The notes beneath the pieces were generated by a model that saw nothing but the letters and a program-made list of their open reading frames with translations, searched no databases and was not told where the DNA came from. Below are positions 1-9,172 of a stretch of DNA of 64,000 bases, one piece after another (the first letter of the stretch is position 1; each line of letters opens with the position of its first letter). Position numbers and translations under genes: made by a program. Source of the stretch: Rhabdothermincola salaria. Lineage in GTDB: Bacteria > Actinomycetota > Acidimicrobiia > Acidimicrobiales > Acidimicrobilacustridaceae. The stretch is taken from positions 62,001 to 126,000 of the forward strand of contig NZ_JAJQXW010000004.1 of the NCBI RefSeq assembly GCF_021246445.1. The letters are read 5' to 3'.

Positions 1-235
1 CCTCCCACCCCCGAATCGAGGTGACCGAGACGCCAGCGGCCACTGCGAGGTCATCGCGCGTGTAGCCAACAGCACGGCGGAGGGATCGGATCGCGATCCC
101 GATCCGACGGGCCTGCACGGTGGGGTCGCCCCCGGCAGGGTCGACCGAGAACGGCATGAGGACGGTCGGTCCGGCGGATGGCACAGTTGACTCCACGTTC
201 GTTGGGGACAGGCTTGACAGTGGTGGCAGGACCAT
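1..235 (-). CDS. XRE-type HTH transcriptional regulator (partial, cut at window start)
   Basis: The minus strand is open from an ATG at 235 to the first base of the window, so the C-terminus lies outside. The 78 visible codons begin with a Pro/Ser-rich lead, then a typical XRE/Cro helix-turn-helix: ARRIGIAIRSLRRAVGYT, followed by DDLAVAAGVSVTSIRGWE, with the Ala-x-x-x-Gly turn and the closing R-x-W-E. A second in-frame ATG at 158 would remove the lead and start just before the HTH. The gene diverges from the phosphatase gene at 554. A TTGACA-like element for the opposite direction lies across its 5' end, so it could regulate its neighbour. No effector domain is visible in the portion available. 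Confidence 0.6.
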   Translation of the reverse strand, partial: MVLPPLSSLSPTNVESTVPSAGPTVLMPFSVDPAGGDPTVQARRIGIAIRSLRRAVGYTRDDLAVAAGVSVTSIRGWE

Positions 236-240
236 AACCT
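214..240 (+). promoter_or_regulatory. candidate -35/-10 promoter reading rightward
   Basis: TTGACA at 214-219 and TAACCT at 235-240 are separated by 15 bases, shorter than the usual 16-18. It overlaps the 5' end of the divergent XRE gene and reads toward the phosphatase gene, leaving a leader of about 300 bases. This is a pattern match only. Confidence 0.25.
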
Positions 241-553
241 CAGGCTGACTTCCCGAGCCGTCGGCCTGCGCTCGCGAGATGTCGCGGGTTAGACGTGGTT
301 CGTTGGTCCTTCTGAAGCGGCCGGCGCACAGCCTCCTGCATGAGGGGCCCCATGGTGGGTCGAGTCGCACACCATGTCAGACGACCTTCCAGTTCCGGCA
401 GAACCAATCTGCTCCGGTGCCGTCACATCTCGAGCTCCTCCTCGTCATCAGGGCAGCTACCGCCGATCCGGTAGCCGACGCACCGGCGCTTGCGGCCGCG
501 TCTCCGTCGTCGGTGCCCGCCAGGCGGGTACCGCATCCCACGAGAGGTTCCCG
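236..553. other. intergenic stretch with no gene seen
   Basis: Open frames cross this stretch on both strands, but none shows recognisable protein sequence. The plus frame that continues into the phosphatase gene upstream of 554 reads as low-complexity Arg/Ser-rich sequence. I see no terminator or RNA gene here beyond the promoter candidate at its left edge. Confidence 0.4.
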
Positions 554-1174
554 ATGACCGTTCGCTCCCCCAGCCCCACCCGACCACCACGGACCGTCGA
601 TGCGGCCGAATGGCACCGACGCCCGGGCGAGGTGTGTGACTGGCTCGTCGTGTGCGGTGACCTGCACCATGATCCGGACAGCGCCGAGGCACAGCTCACC
701 GCATGGGATCGCCTCGGTGTCACCCGCATCGTCGACGTCCGCAGCGAGTACAGCGACGAAGACCTCGTGGCGAGACTCGCCCCCCACCTCGCCTACCACC
801 ACCTCGGGACGCACGACGACGGGACCGGTCAGCCCGACGAATGGTGGCAGGCAGGGCTCGACGTGCTGACCCAACGGACTCACGGCGACCGGCTGCTGGT
901 CCACTGCCACATGGGGGTCAACCGGGGGCCCAGCATGGCCTTCCGCCTGATGCTCGCCGACGGGTGGGGTGTGGCCGCGGCACTCGACGCCATCCGAACG
1001 GCGCGACCGATCGCTGCGGTGCTCTACGCCGATTCGGCGTTGGCTCACCACGCCCGGTCGACCGGCATGGCGACCAGCGAGGTCCGCTCGGCCGTCGCGG
1101 AGCTCCTCGACTGGCAGGACCGGAACCCGGTGGACGTGGCGGGAGTAATCAGCCGCATTCGTCGGGCCAGCTGA
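554..1174 (+). CDS. dual-specificity/tyrosine-type protein phosphatase
   Basis: This 206-residue protein carries the cysteine-phosphatase signature H-C-x5-R in VHCHMGVNRGPS, with the nucleophilic Cys near residue 118 and the phosphate-binding Arg six residues later. The preceding region (WLVVCGDL, then GVTRIVDVRSEYSDEDL) fits the N-terminal strands of the dual-specificity phosphatase fold. It should be a soluble cytoplasmic enzyme removing phosphate from protein Tyr/Ser/Thr, or possibly from a small molecule. ATG 554 was chosen because GAGAGG lies 8 bases upstream and the open frame before it has no conserved character. It stands alone, 133 bases before the sigma-like gene. The substrate is unknown. 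Confidence 0.75.
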   Translation: MTVRSPSPTRPPRTVDAAEWHRRPGEVCDWLVVCGDLHHDPDSAEAQLTAWDRLGVTRIVDVRSEYSDEDLVARLAPHLAYHHLGTHDDGTGQPDEWWQAGLDVLTQRTHGDRLLVHCHMGVNRGPSMAFRLMLADGWGVAAALDAIRTARPIAAVLYADSALAHHARSTGMATSEVRSAVAELLDWQDRNPVDVAGVISRIRRAS

Positions 1175-1307
1175 CGACCGCACGGGATGGCCCGATCGCC
1201 CCACAGGACGCTGGCTTCGGGTCCCTGTCGCCCCTGTGCGCGTCACATCTCACGCCTAGCTCCGTTGCCCTCGGTGTCGGCCCGTCCGCCACCGAAGGGA
1301 GCCGCTG

Positions 1308-1997
1308 ATGGGGACAACGCACGAACCCTGCACCACGTCGATCCAGACGACCGTCTCGCAACGGCGCGCGCAGCGGCGCCGTCGAGAAGCCAGCCAGGCA
1401 CGTGAGCACTACGCCGGTGAGCTGCACGCCATCGCCGTCAGACGCCTCGCAGCCCGCAACGTCAGAGGTGACGACGCCCTCGACGTCGCCCAACGGATCG
1501 CTCTCGGATTCGCCGTCGATCCGGCGGGCGTCATGGGCGCCTATCCCCAGCCCGGCGCCTTCGTGGCCGTGTCGCTCGCCCAACGCCTGATCGATCACCG
1601 CAAGACCGACAGCCGCCAGCGTGGCCAGGGCTGGTCCCGACGTCGCAGCGACGGCTCCCACAGCTCCAGCCGCCAGGTGGTCGCCATCGTGGTGGCCGAT
1701 CCGGAGACCGGCGAAGAACGGGAGCGTCTCGAGGGTCGCCAGGTCCACGACGCCGTGGTGGCCGCCGCCCGGGCCGAGGATGCTCTGTTCGATCGTCTGG
1801 ACCTCGACCCGGTCATGGACGGGATGCCCGCCGAGGACCGATGGGCTCTGTTCCAGGTCGACGTCGTGGGCCGGGCAACCGGGGAGGTGGCCGCCGAGCT
1901 CGGTCACCGCCGGGAGTGGCTGAGCCGTCGGCTCACTGCCGTGCGCCGACGGCTCGCCGCAGACCTGACCGCCGCCGGGTACGTCAGCGCCGCCTGA
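1308..1997 (+). CDS. diverged sigma-70-family-like protein
   Basis: The 229-residue protein begins with a very Arg-rich helix (QRRAQRRRREASQAREHY). It continues with a stretch resembling sigma region 2 (GDDALDVAQRIALGF, then FVAVSLAQRLIDHRKT) and ends with a region-4-like HTH (RATGEVAAELGHRREWLSRR followed by LTAVRRRLAADL). This layout fits a small ECF-type sigma factor or a related HTH protein that binds promoter DNA. The match is weak and judged by eye; the usual DDLVQE-type motif is only loosely present. A second sigma-like gene lies 1 kb downstream with the VWA gene between them, so the group may form one regulatory locus. Confidence 0.5.
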   Translation: MGTTHEPCTTSIQTTVSQRRAQRRRREASQAREHYAGELHAIAVRRLAARNVRGDDALDVAQRIALGFAVDPAGVMGAYPQPGAFVAVSLAQRLIDHRKTDSRQRGQGWSRRRSDGSHSSSRQVVAIVVADPETGEERERLEGRQVHDAVVAAARAEDALFDRLDLDPVMDGMPAEDRWALFQVDVVGRATGEVAAELGHRREWLSRRLTAVRRRLAADLTAAGYVSAA

Positions 1998-2048
1998 CCC
2001 TGGAGGCTCGGCGCGCACAGCATCGGCGGCACGTGTCGTTCATCACCC

Positions 2049-2786
2049 ATGAACGAGAACCCGAACCCCAACAGTGCTCCGATCCCCGAGGGAGAGGACA
2101 CTCCGCACGTCCATCTCTACGTGCTGGTCGATCGGTCCGGATCGATGTCGACCATGGTCCGCGACGTGATCGGCGGGTTCAACCGGCTGCTCGCCGAGCA
2201 ACAGGCGGAAGGCCCCGACGCCCGCATGACCCTCGTGATGTTCGACAGCCAGGACCCCGAGGAGGTCGTCGCCGACGCCGTGCCGATCAGCGAGGTCGTC
2301 CCCCTCGACGAGCGCACCTTCGCCCCCCGGGGCGGGACACCGCTGCTCGACGCCACCGGGCGCATCCTCGTGCGGGCCGCCGTGCACGCCGAGCACCTGC
2401 GCGTGACCGGTCAGCCCGCCGAGCGGATCGTGGTGGTGACCATCACCGATGGCGAGGAAAACCAGTCTCGCGAGTACTCACTCGACACCGTGCGCCGTCT
2501 CGTCGCCCAGCGCATGGAGGACGGGTGGACCTTCGCCTTCCTCGGTGCCGGCCTGGATGCCTACGGCGAGGCGGGCAGCATCGGCTACGACCCCCGGTCG
2601 GTGCAGTCCTTCGCGGCAGACGGGGCCGGTGCGGCCGCCGCCTTCGACTCCATGTCGAAGTCGACCAGCGCCCTGCGACGCAAGAACCGGGCCAAGCAGG
2701 CCATCGACAGCGGCGACTTCTTCGACGGCAAGAAGCACGCTGAGCTCGACCGCCTGCAACGCGAGCGCCGTCGCCGTCCCTCGTGA
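2049..2786 (+). CDS. von Willebrand factor A (VWA) domain protein
   Basis: The 245-residue protein contains a full MIDAS metal site: DRSGSM (D-x-S-x-S) near residue 27, the Thr in PRGGTPLLDATG near residue 100, and Asp in ITDGEEN near residue 134. There is no signal peptide or membrane segment, so it should be an intracellular VWA protein acting in protein-protein contacts. The C-terminal part (SMSKSTSALRRKNRAKQA) is basic and helical. Such free VWA proteins often work as partners of ATPases or kinases, but no such partner is adjacent. No clear Shine-Dalgarno precedes ATG 2049. Confidence 0.8.
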   Translation: MNENPNPNSAPIPEGEDTPHVHLYVLVDRSGSMSTMVRDVIGGFNRLLAEQQAEGPDARMTLVMFDSQDPEEVVADAVPISEVVPLDERTFAPRGGTPLLDATGRILVRAAVHAEHLRVTGQPAERIVVVTITDGEENQSREYSLDTVRRLVAQRMEDGWTFAFLGAGLDAYGEAGSIGYDPRSVQSFAADGAGAAAAFDSMSKSTSALRRKNRAKQAIDSGDFFDGKKHAELDRLQRERRRRPS

Positions 2787-2951
2787 CGGCCGGCGGTCGT
2801 GGGTGGCGGGTGCGGCGGCCCGCCACCCACTCACTCTCCGAGGACACCGGTTCATGACCAGGCTGAAGACCGCCGGCGTAGACGACGAACGGCAGTCGGC
2901 ACCTGACCTACTGTGCGTCACGTGGCGGCAGGACTCCTCGGGTGGTGATCG

Positions 2952-3641
2952 GTGGATGACAGGCGTCAGACGCTGACGGAAGCGACGGACGAACCCTTCA
3001 GCATCCAGCTCGAGCGTTGGTTCGCGTCCCCCGAGGCACTGGCCACGGCGAAGCGTCTCCTGCGGGGAGCGCAGGGCCCCATCCGTGCCGAGGATGTCGT
3101 CCAGGATGCCTTTCTGAAGGTCGCCATACTGCGCAGGGAGGGCCGTATCGACGACGAGGCCCTGGCCGGCCGCCGCGTTGCCAGCTACGGCTGCACGGTG
3201 ATGAAGCGCCTGATCGCCGACGTGTTCCGGGGGCGCCGCAAGCCGGACGTGGAGCTCGACGAGCGAATGGGCCTCGCCCCACCAGACGGCGACGATGAGA
3301 TCCCGTCGGAAGGGGACACTCCCACGCTGGATGCCCTGCGGACCATCGTGGAGACGAGGGGACACGAGGCATGGGCCACGTCGGGGGCGCTCACGTGCCT
3401 GACGCTGGCCGCCTATCCGGCGTGCGACACCGGGGGTGCTCCCCTACCGCAGGGCGGCGCTCGACCGGACCAGGCCCGGCTGTGGCCGTGCCTGTGGTTC
3501 GCTGGGCAACGCGACGGGATCTTCCCCGACGCTGATGGTGGATCTGCCGCGCAACGCCAACGGCTGTCGCGCCGAGCACGCCGGATCACCACACTGGTCG
3601 ACGAGGCGACGGCCCTTCACTTCGCGAGCAGCGGGACATGA
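2952..3641 (+). CDS. ECF sigma-factor-like protein
   Basis: The protein has 229 residues and a GTG start. Residues about 30-95 resemble sigma region 2: AKRLLRGAQGPIRAEDVVQD, AFLKVAILRREGRI, then VMKRLIADVFRGRRKP, with the E-D-V-V-Q-D box typical of ECF factors. Region 4 is hard to recognise; the C-terminal third (SAAQRQRLSRRARRITTLVD) is Arg-rich and may be a remnant. The stop codon overlaps the start of the next gene (ATGA at 3638-3641), so the two are probably co-translated and the downstream protein may be a partner or regulator. It could be a degenerate sigma factor that binds DNA without a full promoter-recognition domain. Confidence 0.5.
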   Translation: MDDRRQTLTEATDEPFSIQLERWFASPEALATAKRLLRGAQGPIRAEDVVQDAFLKVAILRREGRIDDEALAGRRVASYGCTVMKRLIADVFRGRRKPDVELDERMGLAPPDGDDEIPSEGDTPTLDALRTIVETRGHEAWATSGALTCLTLAAYPACDTGGAPLPQGGARPDQARLWPCLWFAGQRDGIFPDADGGSAAQRQRLSRRARRITTLVDEATALHFASSGT

Positions 3642-4843
3642 GCGACCCCGTCTACCCCCAAGACCTCGTGGTCCACGTCGACCCCGATGGCAGCCGCGAG
3701 CTCGTCTCGTTCGTGCCCGGCCCGGCTGGTCACGCCGAGCTCCACGTCGACGACGGCATCGACGTGTACGTCGACTACGCCGACCCGGTGCAGCTGTCGT
3801 CGATCGCCGTCGACGGTGACAGCGCTGCTGGGTTGCTGAGCCATCTCATCGGCGACGACCGAGCCGTCGAAGCACTCGAGACGGACGACGACACCCGACC
3901 CCGGCGGTTGGTCGGCGAGAGCCCCTCGATGGGCCAGCAATCCGACCCTCGTTTCGGCACGAACCGCGCACGCGATGCGTTTCGCCCAGGAGACGCCCAG
4001 ATCATGGGCCGCCTCGCGTTCCTCGAGGCGCTCAGCACCGACGAGGACCTTCCACCTCTGGTCCGCGCCACTGCAGCGCTGGAGGCGGCGTACGAGGCCG
4101 AGGAGCGCCCAGAGCTCACTCCATCCGTCGTTGCGGGGAGGCGGGCCCGTATCACCGAAGCGGCCGAACTCCTCGACCAGGTGCAAGCGGACATCGCCTG
4201 GGTGGCGAACGGGAAGCCGAAGCTTGCCAGTCGGTTGGCCTCACTGTGCTTCGGCGCCCTCAACGATGCGCCCGGACTCCGCGAGGTCGCCGACACCCTC
4301 ACCGGTGGGAGGACTCGGTCCGCAGACCGCATCGCAGCGCCCGCCGCGGCGCGGGCCATGTCGATGGCGTTCTGGGAACCGGCGGTGCGCGCAGCGACCC
4401 TCACCGACGGCGGTCTTCTGCGAGTTCGCACGGTGGGGCCGACCGACGACCTCTGGATGCGTGTGACGGCCCGGGGCTCCCAGGTGCTGATCGCTCTCGT
4501 CCCCGTCCTCAAGGCGGACCGCGGCGGCACGGCGGAGGCGGTCGTTCCCCACGACCTTCGCCTCGACGACCTCGAGCTGACGCTCACCGTCGACCCGCTC
4601 CCGCTGCCCGCATCGTCGCTCGACCGGGCGATGCGCGCTGTGCGCCTTGGACAGAAGGCGGTCCTCCTGCGTTCCTCGGACCCGGCTGCCGCACGGGAGC
4701 TGTGGGAGGACTGTGCGGCGATGTGGGAGGACCTGGGAGACCCGACCCGAGCTGCCCAGGCCCGGCAGTACGCAGAACACGGGATCCCGCAACGCCCTGC
4801 CACGCTCGCCGAAGAAATCGCCAGGGCCCTGCGCCGACGCTGA
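3638..4843 (+). CDS. conserved-looking protein of unknown function, coupled to sigma-like gene
   Basis: The protein has 401 residues and no membrane segment or motif that I recognise. The N-terminal 70 residues are acidic and strand-rich (VDDGIDVYVDYADPVQLSS). The middle is Ala/Glu-rich and helical (PLVRATAALEAAYEAEERPE). The C-terminal 90 residues (RAMRAVRLGQKAVLL, then ELWEDCAAMWEDLGDP) look like TPR-type helical hairpins. The start codon overlaps the stop of the sigma-like gene, which supports a joint role such as an anti-sigma or adaptor protein; that is inference only. It ends 43 bases from the end of the convergent nuclease/helicase gene. Confidence 0.6.
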   Translation: MSDPVYPQDLVVHVDPDGSRELVSFVPGPAGHAELHVDDGIDVYVDYADPVQLSSIAVDGDSAAGLLSHLIGDDRAVEALETDDDTRPRRLVGESPSMGQQSDPRFGTNRARDAFRPGDAQIMGRLAFLEALSTDEDLPPLVRATAALEAAYEAEERPELTPSVVAGRRARITEAAELLDQVQADIAWVANGKPKLASRLASLCFGALNDAPGLREVADTLTGGRTRSADRIAAPAAARAMSMAFWEPAVRAATLTDGGLLRVRTVGPTDDLWMRVTARGSQVLIALVPVLKADRGGTAEAVVPHDLRLDDLELTLTVDPLPLPASSLDRAMRAVRLGQKAVLLRSSDPAAARELWEDCAAMWEDLGDPTRAAQARQYAEHGIPQRPATLAEEIARALRRR

Positions 4844-4886
4844 GACGTTCCGACAGGTCCCCGGAGCTTCGAGGTTCGGGGGCCGC

Positions 4887-7800
4887 TCAGTGGGCGGCGT
4901 CGGCGTGCTCGACGAAGCTGCACAGCGTCGACAGCAGGCGCATCTCGTCGACACTGCGGGCGCGGCTGTCGAGCAGTTCCTTCGTGCACACGAGGTAGGC
5001 GAGGCACCGGGCCCGGCTCACCGCCACGTTGAGCCGGTTCCGCGAGAACAAGAAGTCCGGTCCGCGTGACGCGTCGTCGGACGATGAGCTCGTCATCGTG
5101 AAGAACACCACTGCGGCTTCGCGGCCCTGGAACTTGTCCACCGTTCCGACCGGCACATTCCGGGTGTGCGTGTCACGATCGAGGCGCTGCCTGATCAGGT
5201 TCACCTGGTTGTTGTACGGGGCGACCACCATGACGTCCCCGACGCTCAGCGGGGCCTCGGTCCCGTGCTGGTTGACCCACGGCGTGCCGAGGAGACGGCT
5301 GATCTCGGAGGCCACGAGCTCGGCTTCTTCGGGTGCTTCGTTGCTGCGGTCGCTGTGGTGGGCTTCCATCCACCGCAGACCCGTGCCGGCGCTCGTCCTC
5401 TGACCCCAGCAGCTCGGGTGGCTGGTGAGACGTCCTTCGTAGATCTCGTCGGAGATGAACGAGCACACGTCGGGGTGCATGCGGCGGCTCTCGGCCAGGA
5501 AGATGCCCCGATCGGCGGGCACCGTCACGTCCTCACCGAGGACGTGTTCGAGCACGCTGGCTCCTCCGCCGCCGGGATGGGAGGCCTTCTCCACCTGGGC
5601 GAGCTGCAACGGGTCACCCAGCAGGACCATGCTCTTCGCGGCTCTGGACGCGGCGAGGGCGTCGGCGAGGGCGAGCTGCCCGGCCTCGTCGACGATCAAC
5701 ACGTCGACCGGGGCGTCACGCATGCAGTCGTTGGCGAAGAGCCAGGTGGTGCCCGCAACGAGGTTGTATCCAGGCTCGGCGCAGGGTGGGTTGAGATCCT
5801 CATACGCCACCCCGGACACGTTCTCCGGGCGTTTGGCCGGCTGGCGCTTGATCGCATTCAGCTGGCCCGAGAGTCCATTCTCGGCGAAGAGTGCCACCGA
5901 GGCTTCGAGGAGGTTGTCGATGGCGTGGTGGCTCATGGCGGTGATCCCGACCCTCCTGCCGGCCAGGATCAGATCGCGGACGATGTGCGCACCGCGATAC
6001 GTCTTGCCGGTACCGGGCGGACCCTGGATGGTCAGGTAGCTGTGGTCGAGGTCACGAACCCAGTCGGCCATCTCGTCGAGGTCGTCGCTGAACCGCCCAC
6101 CCGCGGGGCCACCTCCCGGGACGAACGCCGGTAGGTCTCGACGGAGTAGGGCCATGGACACTTCGTTCGGAGCGCCGCCGGTCGGATCGAGAACCTGCGC
6201 CGCCAGCGCGGAGAGCGCCTGAGACTTTGGGGTCTGGCGAGCCGAGTCGTCGATCACCACCAACGATGGGACGACGCCCGCCTCCTGAGACTTCTCGTTC
6301 CACACGAGGTCGAGAACGCGATCGCCAAGATCGAACTGCCTGACTCTTGCACCCGCCAATTGCCCATCCCCGACGGCGTAGACGACCCCGTCATCTCTCG
6401 ACGGGAATCCATCAGTGGACTGGGCTGGGAAGCGGAACCTCATCGCGGGCCACTTCTGCCTGCCCGACGGCGCTTGAAGCCCGACCGGTTCGAGACCGGC
6501 AAGAGCGTCGGAGGCGTCGAGCTCGTCCGCTGCCTCGCCAGCACACCGGGCGGCCATCTGGGCACGGTGCGCGAAGAACTCCCGGCGCCAGTAGCCGCGT
6601 ACGTCTCCGAGCAGGTACTCGGGGGTGCCGGCTCCGAAGGCGTGGAGGCGGCTTACCTGCTCATCGAGCTCGGGCAAGTCGTCGGGCGGCTCGAGATATG
6701 CCGAGCGCCACTCCATACCGGGGGGCCGCTGCTCGATCAGCCAGTCGCGCAGCGCTCGGGTGGCGCGGACGTCGTCCTCGTTGTACGCCGCGATGCGTTC
6801 CAGGATGCCGGCGTCGAGAGTCTTGGTGTACTCCTCATACTCGACGACAGCGCCCGCTCCCTGGTCGATGTCGTGACCGCGCCGAAACGCGGCCAGCCGC
6901 TCGAGATCCTTGAGCCCGTAGGACTCCACGCCGACCTGCACCGCATTGTGCGCGACCGTGAAGAGGTCGACGAAGAGCCCGGTCTCCACGAGCTCGGCCA
7001 GCTCGATCTCGGCGACACCGTGGGATGCGGTGAGCCGTTCGAGCTGCGAGCGTTCGGTGTGGTTGTAGTGGTAGACGTGCATCCCGGGGTGTTCGGCTCG
7101 CCGCTCGGCCAGGTATCCGACGAGAGCGCGAACCGCCTCCGCCTCCTCGTCCAGGTCGTGTGCCCAGTAGGTGCGGTACTGCCAGCCACCGTCGCCGCCG
7201 GCCTCGAGAAATCCGAAAAGGAAGAACAGCCCGCCGTCGGCCCGCCAGAACGGGTGACCCTCGAAGTCGAGGAAGACGTCGCCGTCATCGGGTTCGGGAA
7301 GCGACTCGAAGCCACGACCCCAGGCCGGCTCGTCCGAGGCCTCGATCATGCGATACGGCGGCGGCGCGTCGGAACTCAAGCGGGCCTCGACCTGAAGAGC
7401 GGCTTGCTGGACGGCTCGTCGGAGGCGTTCCTCTCGCACCCCGTCGACCGGCGCCTCGTTGGCGGCGAGCGCAGCGAGCGTTGCGATCCCGCCCGCCTCC
7501 AGAACGCGGCGGTCAGTACTGCGCAGATCGGCCACGTAGATCAGCGAATCGTCGTTCCGCCACTGGGCTTCGCAGCGTTCCGCGAACTCGCAGAACTGGC
7601 AGTGGCTGCATCGCTCGGGGACCGTCTCGGCCCCAGTCGGGTCGGCGTCGAGGGCCGCGGCGAGCTGGGCCTTCAGGCGGTTCCAGTAGGGCCGGAAGTC
7701 TTTGGCGACGAGTGGCTCGACCTGACCGGAGCCGAGCCAGAGATGCAGATGGCGGGGGGCGTGCCCCGTGATGGCCTCCAGCGCATCGGCGTAGAAGCAG

Positions 7801-8258
7801 AGCTGCAGCACATGACCGGGCTTGGCCTCCTGACGGGCCAGCTTGGCGTCGACCGGCTCATAGACCACCGTCCCGGTCGTGGCGTCTTCGGTGCGGACGA
7901 GGAAGTCGGCCACGCCTCGCACCCCGTCGTGAACCAGCGGCATCTGGTAGATCACGTCGTAGCCCTCGTCGAAGGGGCTGCCCACCCGGGTGACCCATGC
8001 AGCAAAGGTCTCCCTGGGCTGTCGAGGCGGAATCTCGAGGATCGACAGACCCTGTCGTCGGTACTCGTCGAGACAGTCCGCTTCGTGTTGCAGACCCTTG
8101 TCGGCCAGGAGTCGGGCGAAGGAGCCGAACGGGCGGTGCGCCGGCGCTGCCCCCGACTTCAGATCCTCGTGGGTCAGCGTCAGGTAGTGGGCGCAGTCCA
8201 GCCACGCCGTGATCCTCGTCGGGGTGAGCAGCCGGTCAGTCAGCGGGGTCTTCTCCAG
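4887..8258 (-). CDS. TM0106-type RecB-like nuclease / RNase H-like / superfamily 1 helicase
   Basis: This is a multidomain DNA-processing enzyme. Numbering from 8258, it has a PD-(D/E)xK nuclease (GVADFLVR, then EPVDAKLAR near residue 135, and QLCFYA) and a Cys cluster (CSHCQFCEFAERC near 225) that may bind Fe-S or zinc. These are followed by an RNase H-like domain (FLDFEGHPF near 330), then an SF1 helicase with Walker A GPPGTGKT near 745, Walker B IVDEAG near 853, and the C-terminal VDKFQGRE and NVAVSRAR motifs. The frame is open and homologous-looking up to the TGA at 8268-8270. This upstream part (TRITAWLDCAHYLTL, FGSFARLLADKGLQHE) contains no ATG, GTG or TTG; the first is GTG 7985. I place the start at CTG 8258 provisionally. 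Such proteins are common in defence islands. Confidence 0.8.
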   Translation of the reverse strand: MEKTPLTDRLLTPTRITAWLDCAHYLTLTHEDLKSGAAPAHRPFGSFARLLADKGLQHEADCLDEYRRQGLSILEIPPRQPRETFAAWVTRVGSPFDEGYDVIYQMPLVHDGVRGVADFLVRTEDATTGTVVYEPVDAKLARQEAKPGHVLQLCFYADALEAITGHAPRHLHLWLGSGQVEPLVAKDFRPYWNRLKAQLAAALDADPTGAETVPERCSHCQFCEFAERCEAQWRNDDSLIYVADLRSTDRRVLEAGGIATLAALAANEAPVDGVREERLRRAVQQAALQVEARLSSDAPPPYRMIEASDEPAWGRGFESLPEPDDGDVFLDFEGHPFWRADGGLFFLFGFLEAGGDGGWQYRTYWAHDLDEEAEAVRALVGYLAERRAEHPGMHVYHYNHTERSQLERLTASHGVAEIELAELVETGLFVDLFTVAHNAVQVGVESYGLKDLERLAAFRRGHDIDQGAGAVVEYEEYTKTLDAGILERIAAYNEDDVRATRALRDWLIEQRPPGMEWRSAYLEPPDDLPELDEQVSRLHAFGAGTPEYLLGDVRGYWRREFFAHRAQMAARCAGEAADELDASDALAGLEPVGLQAPSGRQKWPAMRFRFPAQSTDGFPSRDDGVVYAVGDGQLAGARVRQFDLGDRVLDLVWNEKSQEAGVVPSLVVIDDSARQTPKSQALSALAAQVLDPTGGAPNEVSMALLRRDLPAFVPGGGPAGGRFSDDLDEMADWVRDLDHSYLTIQGPPGTGKTYRGAHIVRDLILAGRRVGITAMSHHAIDNLLEASVALFAENGLSGQLNAIKRQPAKRPENVSGVAYEDLNPPCAEPGYNLVAGTTWLFANDCMRDAPVDVLIVDEAGQLALADALAASRAAKSMVLLGDPLQLAQVEKASHPGGGGASVLEHVLGEDVTVPADRGIFLAESRRMHPDVCSFISDEIYEGRLTSHPSCWGQRTSAGTGLRWMEAHHSDRSNEAPEEAELVASEISRLLGTPWVNQHGTEAPLSVGDVMVVAPYNNQVNLIRQRLDRDTHTRNVPVGTVDKFQGREAAVVFFTMTSSSSDDASRGPDFLFSRNRLNVAVSRARCLAYLVCTKELLDSRARSVDEMRLLSTLCSFVEHADAAH

Positions 8259-8394
8259 TGGTGGGTGTCAGCACTCGACGGGTCGCCGACGGTGGGCAGT
8301 GGACGACGGCCATGGCCGAGCTGGCGGTCGGCGACGCAGAAAGCGAAGGCGTCAGGCAGTCGGGGCAGGTCAAGGCGGGCGTTCGCTCAGCGGG

Positions 8395-9024
8395 TCACGT
8401 CGGGAAGACCGAGACGAGGATCATCTCGGCCTCGACCAAGGTCTCTTCGGCCTCTCGCACCCGAGCAATCGCGTCCTCGATCATGCGGCGCTGTATGGGT
8501 CGGTCTCCTGGCGCCGTCTCGGCTCGGTCGAAGTCCGCATCGATGGTTCCCAGTCGATCCTCGAGGGCGGCAGCGAAAGCGCCTGTGCATTCCGATGCTC
8601 CGGCCATGTGTGCGCCGATCAGCGAGGGGCGGTCGATGTAGTGGTCCTGGATGTACTCCCACGGGCCCCAATCAGGGGTGGGTTGACCCCATTCGACAAC
8701 TACCGCTGTGGTCATGTCATCGACCACGGTGGCCAATTCGGTGGAGTTGGGTGCCTCGGGGGCCTCGAGCACAGCGACTTCCCATCGAGACGAGCTCACG
8801 CGAATCACCTCGAGCCAGGTGCGCCAACCTGATCGGCCAAAGAGGGCGGCGTCGAACCTTGCCCTGTTCTGGGTGAACTCGCCATCCCTCCACAGGGTCG
8901 GGTCGGGCGCAATCGATTCCCACGAGGAGATCTCATCCCCGTCGCGCAGCCTCGACACCACTGGGTCGAAGAAGTACTCCCGCAGCACTTCCAGATGTTG
9001 GTTGTCGGACGATCCGGTCGTCAT
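8395..9024 (-). CDS. hypothetical protein
   Basis: I do not recognise this 209-residue protein. It is acidic, Trp-rich and soluble (EVLREYFFDPVVSRLRDG, WGQPTPDWGPWEYIQDHY) and ends in an amphipathic helix (IEDAIARVREAEETLVEAE). ATG 9024 was chosen over the upstream in-frame GTG 9048 because GAGGAGA lies directly before it. It lies between the nuclease/helicase and the deacetylase-like gene on the same strand. The 136-base gap before the nuclease/helicase makes a shared transcript possible but not compelling. Confidence 0.55.
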   Translation of the reverse strand: MTTGSSDNQHLEVLREYFFDPVVSRLRDGDEISSWESIAPDPTLWRDGEFTQNRARFDAALFGRSGWRTWLEVIRVSSSRWEVAVLEAPEAPNSTELATVVDDMTTAVVVEWGQPTPDWGPWEYIQDHYIDRPSLIGAHMAGASECTGAFAAALEDRLGTIDADFDRAETAPGDRPIQRRMIEDAIARVREAEETLVEAEMILVSVFPT

Positions 9025-9172
9025 AGCCGTCTCCTCGAGCCAGAGCACATGGTTGTCCAGATTCCGGGCCGTGTCGCCGAAGCTGGCGAGGCGGCTAGCA
9101 GGTCGTCGGCGGCATCAGCCGGCGGAATTTCGCAAAGGTCTCTCACGCGACGCTCTCGACCGTGTGAACAGG

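Noticed and set aside
6360-8876. 838-codon open frame on the plus strand opposite the nuclease/helicase gene
   Set aside because: It is antisense to a gene with clear helicase and nuclease motifs. Such mirror frames are common in GC-rich DNA; its translation shows no recognisable domain.
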